Part shown: in pieces, positions 16,504 through 24,114 of the stretch
How the letters are laid out: each line of letters opens with the position of its first letter
Numbering within the stretch: position 1 is the stretch's first letter
Assembly: GCF_003265355.1 (NCBI RefSeq)
Contig: NZ_QFRW01000026.1
Location: 989 to 34,106, forward strand
Direction: 5' to 3'
DNA length: 33,118 bases
Source of the DNA: Glycomyces dulcitolivorans
GTDB taxonomy: Bacteria; Actinomycetota; Actinomycetes; Mycobacteriales; Micromonosporaceae
Notes under the pieces: model-generated
Database searches by the model: none
What the model was told of the DNA's origin: nothing
What the model saw: only the letters and a program-made list of their open reading frames with translations
Translations under genes and position numbers: made by a program

Positions 16504-16533
16504 CGGCCCCGTCCGCACCGCGGCGGGGCCGTT
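16504..16533 (+). terminator. Hairpin after the truncated membrane gene
   Basis: A 10-bp stem with one G-T pair (16504-16513 with 16522-16531) and an 8-nt loop is followed by TTCCGTT. Confidence 0.6.
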
Positions 16534-16550
16534 CCGTTGCCCCGTGTGAC

Positions 16551-16784
16551 ATTACTCTCGGTGGACCTAAGTGGAAGAAGGTCGAGCGGCCCGGCCACCG
16601 TCAATGGGCCGTTCGGGGGAGTGCGCGGACCGCGGTTCCGGGCCTAACGGGCACTGCTCGCGATACCCCCGCTATCCGGCGAGACGGGCACGCAATGCGT
16701 TCCGGTACAGGCGTTCATGTGCCGTATTGTCGCCGTTACTCAGCGGTACGGCCGCGGAGTTTCGCGCTTCTAGGGTTACCCCCG
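16551..16784 (+). promoter_or_regulatory. Upstream region of the transglycosylase-like gene
   Basis: About 235 bp without a convincing gene. A -10-like TAGGGT at 16771-16776 lies 8 nt before the ATG at 16785, giving an almost leaderless transcript; another TANNNT box (TACTCT) is at 16553-16558 and would make a long leader. CGGCCC and GGGCCG near 16590-16610 can form a small hairpin. I compared the region with the c-di-AMP (ydaO) riboswitch often found before actinobacterial cell-wall hydrolases and did not see its conserved core. Confidence 0.35.
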
Positions 16785-17486
16785 ATGTTTACCCGCATGA
16801 AGACGACCCGAGCCAAGCACCGCTCCGACGAGCGCCGCCCCGGCGGCCTCCGGCACGTGGTGCGCACCCGGGTGTTCGTGTCCTCCGCCGCCGTACTGCT
16901 CGCAGTCGGCTCGGCGAGCAGCGCGAGCGCCGCGATCATCGCGACCGACGACCCCACGGCCCAGGAGCAGCTGGCCGAGCAGATCGTCGCCGACGCCGGC
17001 GGCGCCGACCGCCAGTGGGACGACGTGGACACGATGACCAGCATCCTGCCCGAGAAGGCGGAGGCCGACTCCGAGTCCGCGCCGTCCGACCCGGCGGAGG
17101 TCCCGGTCGAGGAGGAGACCACCGAGGAGGAGTCGTCCGACGACTCCGGTTCCGGCGTCGACATCTCGGCCGAGTGCTCCGACTACTCCGGCAACCAGGC
17201 CATCGGCTGCACCATGACCCTCGACTACGGCTGGGACATGGGCGAGTTCCAGTGCCTCGTGGACCTGTGGAACCGCGAGTCCGGCTGGGACGAGAACGCC
17301 TACAACTCCTCGTCCGGCGCCACCGGCATCCCGCAGGCCCTCCCGGGCGACAAGATGGCCTCCGCCGGCGACGACTGGGCGACCAACCCGGCCACCCAGA
17401 TCGAATGGGGCCTGGGCTACATCGACGGCGTCTACGGCAGCCCCTGCGCCGCCTGGTCGCACAGCGAGTCGGTCGGCTGGTACTAG
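16785..17486 (+). CDS. Secreted lytic transglycosylase-like cell-wall protein
   Basis: 233 aa. A basic start (ATG 16785; 16797 is an alternative) leads to a signal helix VFVSSAAVLLAVGSASSASA, cleaved near ASA-AI. A strongly acidic Glu/Asp/Ser linker (about 88-128) precedes the catalytic domain: CLVDLWNRESGWDENAYN, SSGATGIPQALPGDKMASAG and the closing block YIDGVYGSPCAAWSHSESVG. This is the compact SLT-like goose-lysozyme-fold domain common in actinobacterial secreted proteins; Glu in WNRESGW is the expected catalytic acid. Four Cys suggest disulphides. Role: peptidoglycan remodelling, inferred from family. Confidence 0.85.
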   Translation: MFTRMKTTRAKHRSDERRPGGLRHVVRTRVFVSSAAVLLAVGSASSASAAIIATDDPTAQEQLAEQIVADAGGADRQWDDVDTMTSILPEKAEADSESAPSDPAEVPVEEETTEEESSDDSGSGVDISAECSDYSGNQAIGCTMTLDYGWDMGEFQCLVDLWNRESGWDENAYNSSSGATGIPQALPGDKMASAGDDWATNPATQIEWGLGYIDGVYGSPCAAWSHSESVGWY

Positions 17487-17508
17487 CCGCCGCATAATCT
17501 CGAATCCG

Positions 17509-17527
17509 AGCGAACCCGGAGTTCGCT
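17509..17527. terminator. Small hairpin between convergent genes
   Basis: AGCGAAC (17509-17515) and GTTCGCT (17521-17527) form a 7-bp stem with a 5-nt loop between the transglycosylase-like gene and the minus-strand SRPBCC gene. No T-tract. Confidence 0.4.
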
Positions 17528-17541
17528 GACCCGAGGGGGCC

Positions 17542-18042
17542 CTAGCGCAGTCGCGCCGGGGCCTCCTGTCGTTCCCCCAGCGACCCTTCGAGCCGGTTGA
17601 GCAGGAACTGGAGCGACCCGCGCAGGTGCGCCTCGTCCTGGCCCGGCTCCCCGGTGCGCGCCGTCAGCACGTACTGCTCGGTGTAGTCCAGGCGCGTGCC
17701 GCCGCCCTCGGGGGTCAGCGCCACCGTCACCAGGGAGACGTTGCGGCGCAGGCCCTCCACGCTCAGCTCGTACCCGAAGACGATCCGCCGGGGCGCGGCC
17801 AGGTCGAAGATCCGCGACTCCCACTCGATGAGCTCCGGCGCGCCCGAGGCGTCGAAGACCCCGGTCGTGCGCTCGCCGCCGCCGACGCGGAAGTCGAGTT
17901 CGTGCGTCTTCGCGCTCCCGGGGATGTGGAACCAGCGGTCGCGCAGGTCGAGGTCGGCGAACGCCGCCCACACCCGCTTGGGCGGGGCGGCGAGGGTGCG
18001 CGAGAGGGTCGCGGTCCCGTGGACGGGAGCATCAGCGGTCAT
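17542..18042 (-). CDS. SRPBCC / AHSA1-family protein
   Basis: 166 aa. The opening LSRTLAAPPKRVWAAFADLD followed by RDRWF, then GGGERTTG, FGYEL and TRLDYTEQY, are the usual landmarks of the AHSA1 (activator of Hsp90 ATPase homologue) branch of the START-like SRPBCC fold, which forms a hydrophobic ligand pocket. Bacterial members often pair with ArsR-type regulators; an ArsR gene exists at 19994-20356 but is not adjacent. Ligand and role are unknown. Lies 36 nt after the NurA-like gene with a small hairpin between them. Confidence 0.85.
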   Translation of the reverse strand: MTADAPVHGTATLSRTLAAPPKRVWAAFADLDLRDRWFHIPGSAKTHELDFRVGGGERTTGVFDASGAPELIEWESRIFDLAAPRRIVFGYELSVEGLRRNVSLVTVALTPEGGGTRLDYTEQYVLTARTGEPGQDEAHLRGSLQFLLNRLEGSLGERQEAPARLR

Positions 18043-18057
18043 GCCGATGCGAACAAC

Positions 18058-18077
18058 GGAAGGGCCCCAAGCCTTCC
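18058..18077 (-). terminator. Hairpin after the NurA-like gene
   Basis: GGAAGG (18058-18063) and CCTTCC (18072-18077) form a 6-bp stem with an 8-nt loop next to the stop codon; on the minus strand GTTGTT follows. Weak terminator or processing site. Confidence 0.4.
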
Positions 18078-18078
18078 C

Positions 18079-18996
18079 TTACGCGCCGGTCTCCATCGAC
18101 GCCGCCCGGACCGAGCGCAGCAGCAGTCGCGGATCGCCGAGCATCCGCTTCAGGCGCCGTTCGAGCCCGGCGATCGGGGTGAGGTTCTGGGGTGCGCGGG
18201 CGTCCTTGTGCGCCGCCGAGCCCAGCGGCGGGAGCGCCGCCGCGGTGGCGTCGGCCAGGGCGATCGCGGCCTCCTCGGCGAGGTCGTTCGACGCCTCGAT
18301 GCGGGCGACCCCGGCCCAGCCGCGCGAGGACGTCCCCGGCAGCCGCAGGTACCACGTGTACCGCGGCCAGCCCGACGTCAGGTGGAACACCGGCGTGCGC
18401 TGGCCCGGTTTCAACTGCTCGACGACCGCGTTGAGCTGCTTCGGCAGGTACGCGCGCTGGTGGCTCTTGATGTAGCCCACCGAGTTCGACAGGCGGTCCC
18501 TCCCGCGCAGCGGCCCGTCGAGCACCGACAGCTCGGCGTCCATCGCCACCTGGGCCGCGACCTTCGCCTCCAGCTCGGCCATCGCCACCTGGGCCGCGCC
18601 GATCAGCTCGGCGGGGTCGGCCGACTCGACCTTGCGGTACGGGTAGCGCCCGAAGTCGGCGCCGGGGTCGACGGCTGCGAACAGGCCCCGCTCCACGTCC
18701 GCCTCCGCGACGGCCGAGACCTTCCCGTCGAGGTCGCACGAGACCGCGCCCGCGGCCCACGACACGCACACCCCGGGCCACCGCTCGCCGTCGTCCAGGA
18801 GCTCGACCCTCGCGTCGACGCGGCGCACGCCGTCGACCACGACGATGCGGCGCGGCCCGCTCGCGGGCGCGTCGATCGGGCGCCAGTCCTCGGGGTCGAG
18901 TTCCACCCCGGGTTCGACGATCGCCTGGTTCTGGCGCGACGGGGACTCGGGATTGTCCGCGAAGGACGGATCCCACGCGTCGACGGTGATCTGCAA
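18079..18996 (-). CDS. nurA: NurA-like DNA nuclease
   Basis: 305 aa from a TTG at 18996. A longer frame to an ATG at 19086 begins inside the terminator of the next gene, and a TAGGCT -10 box at 19033-19028 would start the mRNA at about 19020, leaving TTG as the only usable start. NurA landmarks: IVVVDGVRRVDARVEL (about 74-89) with the first catalytic Asp, VGYIKSHQRAYLP (about 198-210) and FHLTSGWPRYTWYLRLPG near 230. NurA works with the HerA translocase to resect DNA ends; a HerA-like gene lies about 6.3 kb away beside sbcCD. Residues about 160-185 carry a 13-residue tandem duplication. Family assignment is from memory of motifs and context. Confidence 0.65.
   Translation of the reverse strand: MQITVDAWDPSFADNPESPSRQNQAIVEPGVELDPEDWRPIDAPASGPRRIVVVDGVRRVDARVELLDDGERWPGVCVSWAAGAVSCDLDGKVSAVAEADVERGLFAAVDPGADFGRYPYRKVESADPAELIGAAQVAMAELEAKVAAQVAMDAELSVLDGPLRGRDRLSNSVGYIKSHQRAYLPKQLNAVVEQLKPGQRTPVFHLTSGWPRYTWYLRLPGTSSRGWAGVARIEASNDLAEEAAIALADATAAALPPLGSAAHKDARAPQNLTPIAGLERRLKRMLGDPRLLLRSVRAASMETGA
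18540..18598. repeat. 39-bp tandem duplication inside the NurA-like gene
   Basis: The 20-mer beginning CCATCGCCACC occurs at 18540-18559 and again at 18579-18598, offset by 39 bp (13 codons), giving AAQVAM twice in the helical middle of the protein. It keeps the frame. Confidence 0.7.
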
Positions 18997-19027
18997 GGCG
19001 CACCCGCTTTCAGGTCGATTGCGGCCC

Positions 19028-19033
19028 AGCCTA
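19028..19033 (-). promoter_or_regulatory. -10 box for the NurA-like gene
   Basis: TAGGCT on the minus strand predicts a transcript start near 19020, about 25 nt before the TTG at 18996. GAAAGCGGG is the only weak ribosome-binding candidate in between. Confidence 0.35.
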
Positions 19034-19065
19034 CTTCCCGCCGTCGAGGTCGATGCGCCCCACAA

Positions 19066-19094
19066 GGGCCGGGACGCTTCCCGCATCCCGGCCC
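19066..19094 (-). terminator. Terminator of the carbonic anhydrase gene
   Basis: A perfect 9-bp stem (19066-19074 with 19086-19094) and an 11-nt loop follow the carbonic anhydrase stop on the minus strand; TTGTG follows the stem. Confidence 0.65.
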
Positions 19095-19110
19095 GGAGTG
19101 CTTGAGCGCT

Positions 19111-19887
19111 CTAGCCCTCGATCTCGGTGACCAGGCCCGTCTCCAGCGAGTAGACCGCGCCGACCACCGTCAGCTCCCCGTCGGCGACCAGCTCGGCCAG
19201 GTTCGGGTGCTCCTTGAGCGCCTGCACGGTGAGCAGGACGTTCGCGGCGATCATCGCGTCGATCGGGTCCCCGGACTCCGCCTTCGCCGCCTCGTACGCC
19301 GGCGTCAGCGCCGCGACGACCTCGGGGAGCGCGTACTCGTGCTCCTCGACCTCCTCGCCCGCGTCCGCCGCCGCGAGCGCGTCGTGGGCGGCGGTGACCG
19401 CCCCGCACTTCTGGTGCCCGAGGACGACCAGCAGCGGCGCTTCGAGCGCGGCCGGCCCGTAGGAGACCGACTCGGAGACGAGCGGGTCGAAGGTGTTCGC
19501 GGCGGTGCGGGTGACCATGAGGTCGCCGACGCCGGTGTCGAAGACGAGTTCGGGCCCGACACGGGAGTCGATGCACGTGAAGACCGCGGCGCGCGGCTCC
19601 TGGCCCTCGACGAGCGACTCGCGCGTCTCGACGTCGGTGCCGGGGTGGACGGACTCGCCCGCGGCCCAGCGCTGGTTGCCTTCGAGGAGGGCGTCCCAGA
19701 TCTCTTCGGCGGTTTCGAGGTCCTTGAGGTCGGTCGCCGGTGCGGCCGAGGCGGTCTCGGAGGCGGCCGCGCCGCCCGAGTCGGTCGAGCAGGCGTCGAG
19801 GGCGAGGACGAGGGCGGAGCCGACGCCGATGGCCCCGGCGCCGGTGAGGAGCTTGCGGCGATCGCCGGAAAAGTGGAGTGATTTCAC
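19111..19887 (-). CDS. Exported beta-class carbonic anhydrase (Tat-type, putative lipoprotein)
   Basis: 258 aa, GTG start. Interconverts CO2 and bicarbonate with zinc. The zinc site is intact: Cys105, Asp107 and Arg109 in FTCIDSRVG, and His158 and Cys161 in LGHQKCGAV. The N-terminus GDRRKLLTGAGAIGVGSALV is a twin-arginine signal and ends in LDAC, so Cys33 may be lipidated, although Asp at -2 is unusual. A Ser/Ala-rich spacer (34-53) precedes the enzyme. Most bacterial beta-carbonic anhydrases are cytoplasmic; Tat-exported ones are known in actinobacteria. TAAGCC lies 6 nt before the GTG, pointing to a leaderless transcript. Confidence 0.92.
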   Translation of the reverse strand: MKSLHFSGDRRKLLTGAGAIGVGSALVLALDACSTDSGGAAASETASAAPATDLKDLETAEEIWDALLEGNQRWAAGESVHPGTDVETRESLVEGQEPRAAVFTCIDSRVGPELVFDTGVGDLMVTRTAANTFDPLVSESVSYGPAALEAPLLVVLGHQKCGAVTAAHDALAAADAGEEVEEHEYALPEVVAALTPAYEAAKAESGDPIDAMIAANVLLTVQALKEHPNLAELVADGELTVVGAVYSLETGLVTEIEG

Positions 19888-19904
19888 GAATCAGGCTTAC
19901 TCCT

Positions 19905-19921
19905 GGGTTCGAGTTGAACCC
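19905..19921 (-). promoter_or_regulatory. Inverted repeat in the carbonic anhydrase promoter
   Basis: GGGTTC / GAGTT / GAACCC is a 6-bp inverted repeat 18-34 nt upstream of the GTG. If the transcript is leaderless it would overlap the -35 region and could be an operator. Its regulator is not identified. Confidence 0.3.
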
Positions 19922-19993
19922 CCGGTGAACGAATCCGTTGTGACCCAAGGAATATGAAAGCGGAGGTCAGGCGGCACCCGGCGGCACCGGACG

Positions 19994-20356
19994 TCACGCG
20001 TCCGCGGGCTTCCAGTCCCGCACCAGGTCCAGGAGACCGGGGAACCGCGCGTCGAGGTCCGCCTCGCGGACCCGGTTGCGCCGCTCCAGGCCGACCTGGC
20101 GCTGGCGGACCACCCCGGCCTCGCGCAGGACCTTCCAGTGGTGCGTGCGCGTGGACTTGGGGCGGTCGATCTTGAACCAGCCGCAGGCGCGCTCCTCGCC
20201 GTCGGCGTCGCGCAGGTAGGTCTGGACGATGTCGAGCCGCAGCGGGTCGCTCAGGGCGCTGAGGACCTGTTCGAGGCGCAGCTCGGCGCGGCCGGGCTCG
20301 GGGAGGAGGCCCGTGGCCGGGTCGGCGGCGGTCGGATCGACTTGGAGGTCGGGCAT
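19994..20356 (-). CDS. ArsR-family winged-helix repressor
   Basis: 120 aa. ArsR-type core: RLEQVLSALSDPLRLDIVQT (about 28-46), recognition region RPKSTRTHHWKVLREAGVV (65-83) and a beta-wing QVGLERRNRVREADL. Only one Cys (Cys58) is present and no ELCVCD-type metal site, so metal sensing by the classical site is unlikely. It is divergent from an MFS exporter gene, and the gap between them contains two long palindromes, so it probably represses that exporter and itself until a ligand binds. Confidence 0.88.
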   Translation of the reverse strand: MPDLQVDPTAADPATGLLPEPGRAELRLEQVLSALSDPLRLDIVQTYLRDADGEERACGWFKIDRPKSTRTHHWKVLREAGVVRQRQVGLERRNRVREADLDARFPGLLDLVRDWKPADA

Positions 20357-20385
20357 CTCGGCTCCCGGTGTCGCTTGTCACGGTT

Positions 20386-20413
20386 CCGTAGTACGACTTG
20401 CATCGTACTACGG
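20386..20413. promoter_or_regulatory. Palindromic operator 1 of the ArsR-MFS pair
   Basis: A perfect 11-bp inverted repeat (CCGTAGTACGA at 20386-20396 with its complement at 20403-20413) around CTTGCA lies just upstream of the regulator start and close to the TATGTT -10 box (20417-20422) for the exporter. It is the best candidate for the ArsR-family binding site. Confidence 0.65.
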
Positions 20414-20431
20414 GTCTATGTTCGACTCTAT

Positions 20432-20445
20432 TCGAACTAGTTCGA
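20432..20445. promoter_or_regulatory. Palindromic operator 2 of the ArsR-MFS pair
   Basis: TCGAACTAGTTCGA is a perfect 14-bp palindrome, flanked by GACTC and GAGTC that extend partial symmetry. It lies in the leader of the exporter mRNA. It may be a second regulator site. Confidence 0.5.
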
Positions 20446-20479
20446 GTCTACTCGTACAAGCACCCGAAGGAGTCCCGCC

Positions 20480-21685
20480 GTGGCCACGCACACCGCCGCC
20501 CCGCCCGCCGCCCTCCCGGCCCGGACCGGCTCCACCGCCTGGGCCGCCCTCGCGTCCTGGCCCATCGCCGCGGTCTTCATGCTCGGGAACTTCGCCGCCC
20601 CGCTCTACGTCCTGTGGCAGCAGCAGTTCGGCTTCTCCAAAGGCACCCTGACGGCGATCTTCTGCTGGTACATGGTCGGCCTCGTCGCCTCCCTCCTCGT
20701 CTCCGGCGTCGTCTCGGACCGCTTGGGACGCAAGGCCGTCCTCCTCCCGGCAATGGGCCTCGCGCTCGTCGCCGCCGTCGTCTTCGCGACCGCCGGCGGC
20801 GTCGCCGCCCTCTCGATCGCCCGGGTCCTCCTCGGCCTGTCCATCGGCGCCCTCGTCTCCGCCGGGACCGCCGCGGTCACCGACCTCGCCGGGACCGACC
20901 GCAGGCGCCAGGCGGCCCTCCTGGGCTCCGTAGCGGTCGCCGTGGGGACCGGCTTCGGGCCGCTGTGGGCCGGCATCCTCTCCGAGACCCTCCCCGGGCC
21001 GACCTCGACGGTGTTCTGGCTCCAGATCGCCCTGCTGCTCACCGCCACGGCCGTCATCGCCCGGATGCCCCTCGACGCGCCCGCGGGAGGCTCCGGCGCG
21101 TGGATCCGCATCCCGCGCGTCCCCGCCGCGGCCCGCCGCAACCTGCTCGCCGCGGTCGCCGTCGCCGGGCCCGGCCTCGCGGCCACCTCGTTCATGCTCT
21201 CGCTCGCGCCCTCGCTGCTGGCCGAGCAGCTCGGCACCGACGACCGGATCATTGCCGGCTCGGTCGCCGCCGTCGCCTTCGCCTCCTCGATCGCGGCCCA
21301 GCTCGCCCTCCGGGGCCTGAGCGTGGTCCGGCTCCTGCTGCTCTCGGCCGCCTGCACCGTGGTCTCCGCGGCCCTGCTCATCGCCGCCGTCCAGACCGCC
21401 GCGCCCGCGCTGCTGCTCCTCTCGGCGGTCTTCGCCGGGCCCGCGCAGGGCCTGGGCCTCCTCGGCGGGCTCTCCATGCTCAACCAGGCCGTGCCGACCA
21501 ACCCGCTCGCCGAAGCCAACGCGGCCTTGAACATCAGCGCCTACGCCCTGGTCGGGGCGCTCTCGCTGGGCCTGGGGCACCTCGCCGACGCGATCGGGCT
21601 CGGCGCGGCCATCGACGACTTCGCGTTCACCCTCGTCGCCCTGACCCTCATCGGGCTGGCGCTCATGCGCTGGGCGCGGCGCTAA
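20480..21685 (+). CDS. Major facilitator superfamily transporter
   Basis: 401 aa with about 12 hydrophobic helices. GTG start with AAGGAG 8 nt upstream. The loop after helix 2 carries VVSDRLGRKAVLLPAMG, the MFS motif A (D-R-x-G-R-K), and RVLLGLSIGALVSAGTAAVT is a motif B-like stretch. It resembles drug/sugar-efflux type MFS proteins; the substrate cannot be told. Control by the divergent ArsR-family gene is likely. Its stop overlaps the stop of sbcC by 3 nt on the other strand, with no terminator between them. Confidence 0.93.
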   Translation: MATHTAAPPAALPARTGSTAWAALASWPIAAVFMLGNFAAPLYVLWQQQFGFSKGTLTAIFCWYMVGLVASLLVSGVVSDRLGRKAVLLPAMGLALVAAVVFATAGGVAALSIARVLLGLSIGALVSAGTAAVTDLAGTDRRRQAALLGSVAVAVGTGFGPLWAGILSETLPGPTSTVFWLQIALLLTATAVIARMPLDAPAGGSGAWIRIPRVPAAARRNLLAAVAVAGPGLAATSFMLSLAPSLLAEQLGTDDRIIAGSVAAVAFASSIAAQLALRGLSVVRLLLLSAACTVVSAALLIAAVQTAAPALLLLSAVFAGPAQGLGLLGGLSMLNQAVPTNPLAEANAALNISAYALVGALSLGLGHLADAIGLGAAIDDFAFTLVALTLIGLALMRWARR

Positions 21686-24114
21686 CTCCAGGTCTTCTCC
21701 ACGTGGGAGCCCTTGGCGTCCTTCGTGATCCGGAACCGCACCGGCACCCGCTCGGCCAGTTCCGGCACGTGCGTCACCAGGCCCACCGTGCGACCGGCCG
21801 TCAGCGTCAGCGCCTCCAGGGTCGTCGCCACGGCGTCGAGCGTCTCCGGGTCGAGCGTGCCGAAGCCCTCGTCCAGGATGATCGACTCCAGGCACGCCCC
21901 GTGCCGCGCCAGGCTCGCCAGCTGGTCGCTCAGCGCGAGCGCCAGCGACAGCGAGGCCGCGAACGTCTCCCCGCCCGACAGGCTCCGCGCCGGGCGCGCC
22001 ATGTCCGCGTCGTGGTGGTCGACCACCCAGAAGTCCTGGTCCCGGTAGATCAGGTCGTACTGGCCCGCGGTGATCTGGTTGAGCATCACCGTCGCGCCCG
22101 CCACGAGCTCGTCGAGCGCTTCTGACAGGAGCCACTCCATGAACCGCCGCGCCTCCAGATGGGACGCAAGCGCTTTGGCGACCTCGGCCTCGTGCGCGAA
22201 CCGGCGCGTCTCCGCCTCCAGGTCCACGCGCTGGCGCCGCGCCTCGGCGAGCCGCGCCGAAGCGGCGCGGGACGTCTCGACCGCGGCGGCGTGCCGGGCG
22301 ACGTAGTCGCCGCCGGCGCCGGTGCGCGGGACGTCGATGTCGAACTCGCCCAAGGCCAGCCGCAGCTCCCCGCGGAGGGTCCCGGCGCGGCCGTCGAGCC
22401 CGGTCAGCTCGGTGCGTGCCGCCTCCCGCTCGCTCCCGGCCCGCTCCAGCGAGGACTTGGCCCAGTCGACGAGGGCCGCCCAGCTCCCGGCCAGGTCGTC
22501 CCCGGCCGAGGGCGGCGCGAGCGCCGCGACCTGGTCGCGGGCGTGCTGGAACTCCTTCCAGGCCCGCTGCTGGCGCTCGTCGGCGGTCTGCTTGCGCTTC
22601 TCGGCCTCCCGCAGCGCCCGCCGCGCGGCCTTCAACGCGGCACTGGTGCCCGCGAGCTGCTGGCGCGCCTCCTCCGAGGAGGCCCGCTTCGCTTGCAGTG
22701 CAGCGGGTTCGGCGACGCCTTCGAGCTTCTTGTTGAGCCGCCGCTCGGCGAGCTGGAGCTCGGTCAGCCGCTCCTCGTAGTTCTCCAGCTTCGTCTGAAG
22801 TGCGACCACGGCGGCCTGCGCGTCCCGGTGCTCGATCGTGGCCGTGCGCGACGCCTCTTCGGCGTGCTGCATGGACTCCGAGAGGTCGTGCTCCGGCACG
22901 GTCTCCACAGGACGGTCGCAGACGGGGCACTCGTCGCCGACCGCGAGCCCGGCGCGGAGCGTCCCGGCCAGCTCGGCCATCCGGACCTTGTGGAGGGACG
23001 CGTGCTGGATCTCGACCTCCTCGCCGGCGGCCTCCTCCAGCTCCTTCGCCTCCGCGAACTGGTCGCGCAGCTCCTCGGTCAGCTCCTGGCCGGTTTTCAG
23101 CTTCGACTGCGTCTCGGCCAGTTCGGCCCACGCCTTGAGCTGGCGCTCGATGAGCGCCAGGTCGAGCCCGTCGAGTTCGGCGCGGAGCCGCTCGTCCTCG
23201 GTCTCGGTCGCCTCGACCTCGGCGGCCTTCGCCGCGACCGCGGCGGCCGCGTCGGCGAGCTGCGCGCCGATGTCGGCGACCCCGTCGGGCCGCTTGATGT
23301 ATGTGAGCGAGGCCAGGTTCGACTCGGCCTCGGCCAGGCGCCGCCGGGCCCCGTCCACGGCCGCGGCGAGCCCGTCGAGGGCGTTCGCCTTGTCCCGCAC
23401 CGGCTCGGTGAGCTTCTCCAGCTGCTCGACCCGCTCGGCCGCGCCCGCCAGTTCGGCGTCGGTGACCGCCGGGACCCGCGCGAGCTGCGCTTCGAGGGTC
23501 TTCATCGCGGTCGTCGCCGCGTCCCGCTTCGCGCCCGCGAGCTGCTGCACCCGCCGGTACACGCTGTGCCCCAGCAGGTTCTCCAGGATCTTGCGCCGGT
23601 CGGCGGGGGAGGCGTGGAGGAACTCCGCGAACTCGCCCTGGGGGAGCAGCACGCACTTCGTGAACTGCTCGAACGGCAGCCCGATCACCCGCTCGGCCGC
23701 GTTCGAGACCTCGCTGGGACTGCCCGCGAGCGCCCGCCCGAGGCCCTCGACCAGGGCCGCGTCGTCGGCCGGGTCGACCCCGTCCGGCAGCTGCTCCAGG
23801 GCGGCCGTGGTCGTCTTGACCTTCCCGTTCCGGTCGCGGCGCAGGATCCGGGTCGCCACGTAGTGCGTTCCGGCGGCGGCGAACACGAGCCGCACCCGGC
23901 CCTCCACAGCGGACGGCGCGATGGCGTTCTGCGTGGTGTTCACCCGCCAGCGCGGCGTGCGCCCGTACAGCGCGAAGCAGATCGCGTCGAGCACGGTGGA
24001 CTTCCCGGCCCCGGTGGGGCCGGTGAGCGCGAAGAAGTCCACGTCGGTGAAGTCGAAGGTCTCCTCGCCCGTGTAGGACGCGAACCCGTTGAGGTCCAGC
24101 CGGATCGGACGCAT
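21682..24114 (-). CDS. sbcC: Nuclease SbcCD subunit C (Rad50-like ATPase)
   Basis: 810 aa, shorter than the roughly 1000-residue SbcC of E. coli. SMC-like ATPase that with SbcD cuts hairpins and processes DNA ends. Walker A is TGPTGAGKST (31-40) after a start MRPIRLDLNGFASYTG. Two long coiled-coil arms meet at the zinc hook CPVC, Cys396 and Cys399, almost exactly mid-protein. The ABC signature SLSGGETFAAS is near 710 and Walker B SIILDEGFGTLD near 740. ATG 24114 overlaps the sbcD stop by 1 nt (TGATG). Last gene of the ribD-like/herA/sbcD/sbcC operon. Confidence 0.96.
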   Translation of the reverse strand: MRPIRLDLNGFASYTGEETFDFTDVDFFALTGPTGAGKSTVLDAICFALYGRTPRWRVNTTQNAIAPSAVEGRVRLVFAAAGTHYVATRILRRDRNGKVKTTTAALEQLPDGVDPADDAALVEGLGRALAGSPSEVSNAAERVIGLPFEQFTKCVLLPQGEFAEFLHASPADRRKILENLLGHSVYRRVQQLAGAKRDAATTAMKTLEAQLARVPAVTDAELAGAAERVEQLEKLTEPVRDKANALDGLAAAVDGARRRLAEAESNLASLTYIKRPDGVADIGAQLADAAAAVAAKAAEVEATETEDERLRAELDGLDLALIERQLKAWAELAETQSKLKTGQELTEELRDQFAEAKELEEAAGEEVEIQHASLHKVRMAELAGTLRAGLAVGDECPVCDRPVETVPEHDLSESMQHAEEASRTATIEHRDAQAAVVALQTKLENYEERLTELQLAERRLNKKLEGVAEPAALQAKRASSEEARQQLAGTSAALKAARRALREAEKRKQTADERQQRAWKEFQHARDQVAALAPPSAGDDLAGSWAALVDWAKSSLERAGSEREAARTELTGLDGRAGTLRGELRLALGEFDIDVPRTGAGGDYVARHAAAVETSRAASARLAEARRQRVDLEAETRRFAHEAEVAKALASHLEARRFMEWLLSEALDELVAGATVMLNQITAGQYDLIYRDQDFWVVDHHDADMARPARSLSGGETFAASLSLALALSDQLASLARHGACLESIILDEGFGTLDPETLDAVATTLEALTLTAGRTVGLVTHVPELAERVPVRFRITKDAKGSHVEKTWS

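Noticed and set aside
16540-16560. CRP site (TGTGA half-site) upstream of the transglycosylase-like gene
   Set aside because: Only one half-site is present; the opposing TCACA half is missing.
16551-16784. ydaO-type c-di-AMP riboswitch before the transglycosylase-like gene
   Set aside because: Such riboswitches often precede actinobacterial wall hydrolases, but the conserved core blocks are not recognisable here and a -10 box close to the ATG makes a long leader unnecessary.
19903-19925. tRNA gene suggested by GGGTTCGAG
   Set aside because: The sequence is a symmetrical 6-bp inverted repeat, not a T-arm. No acceptor stem, anticodon arm or cloverleaf can be drawn around it.
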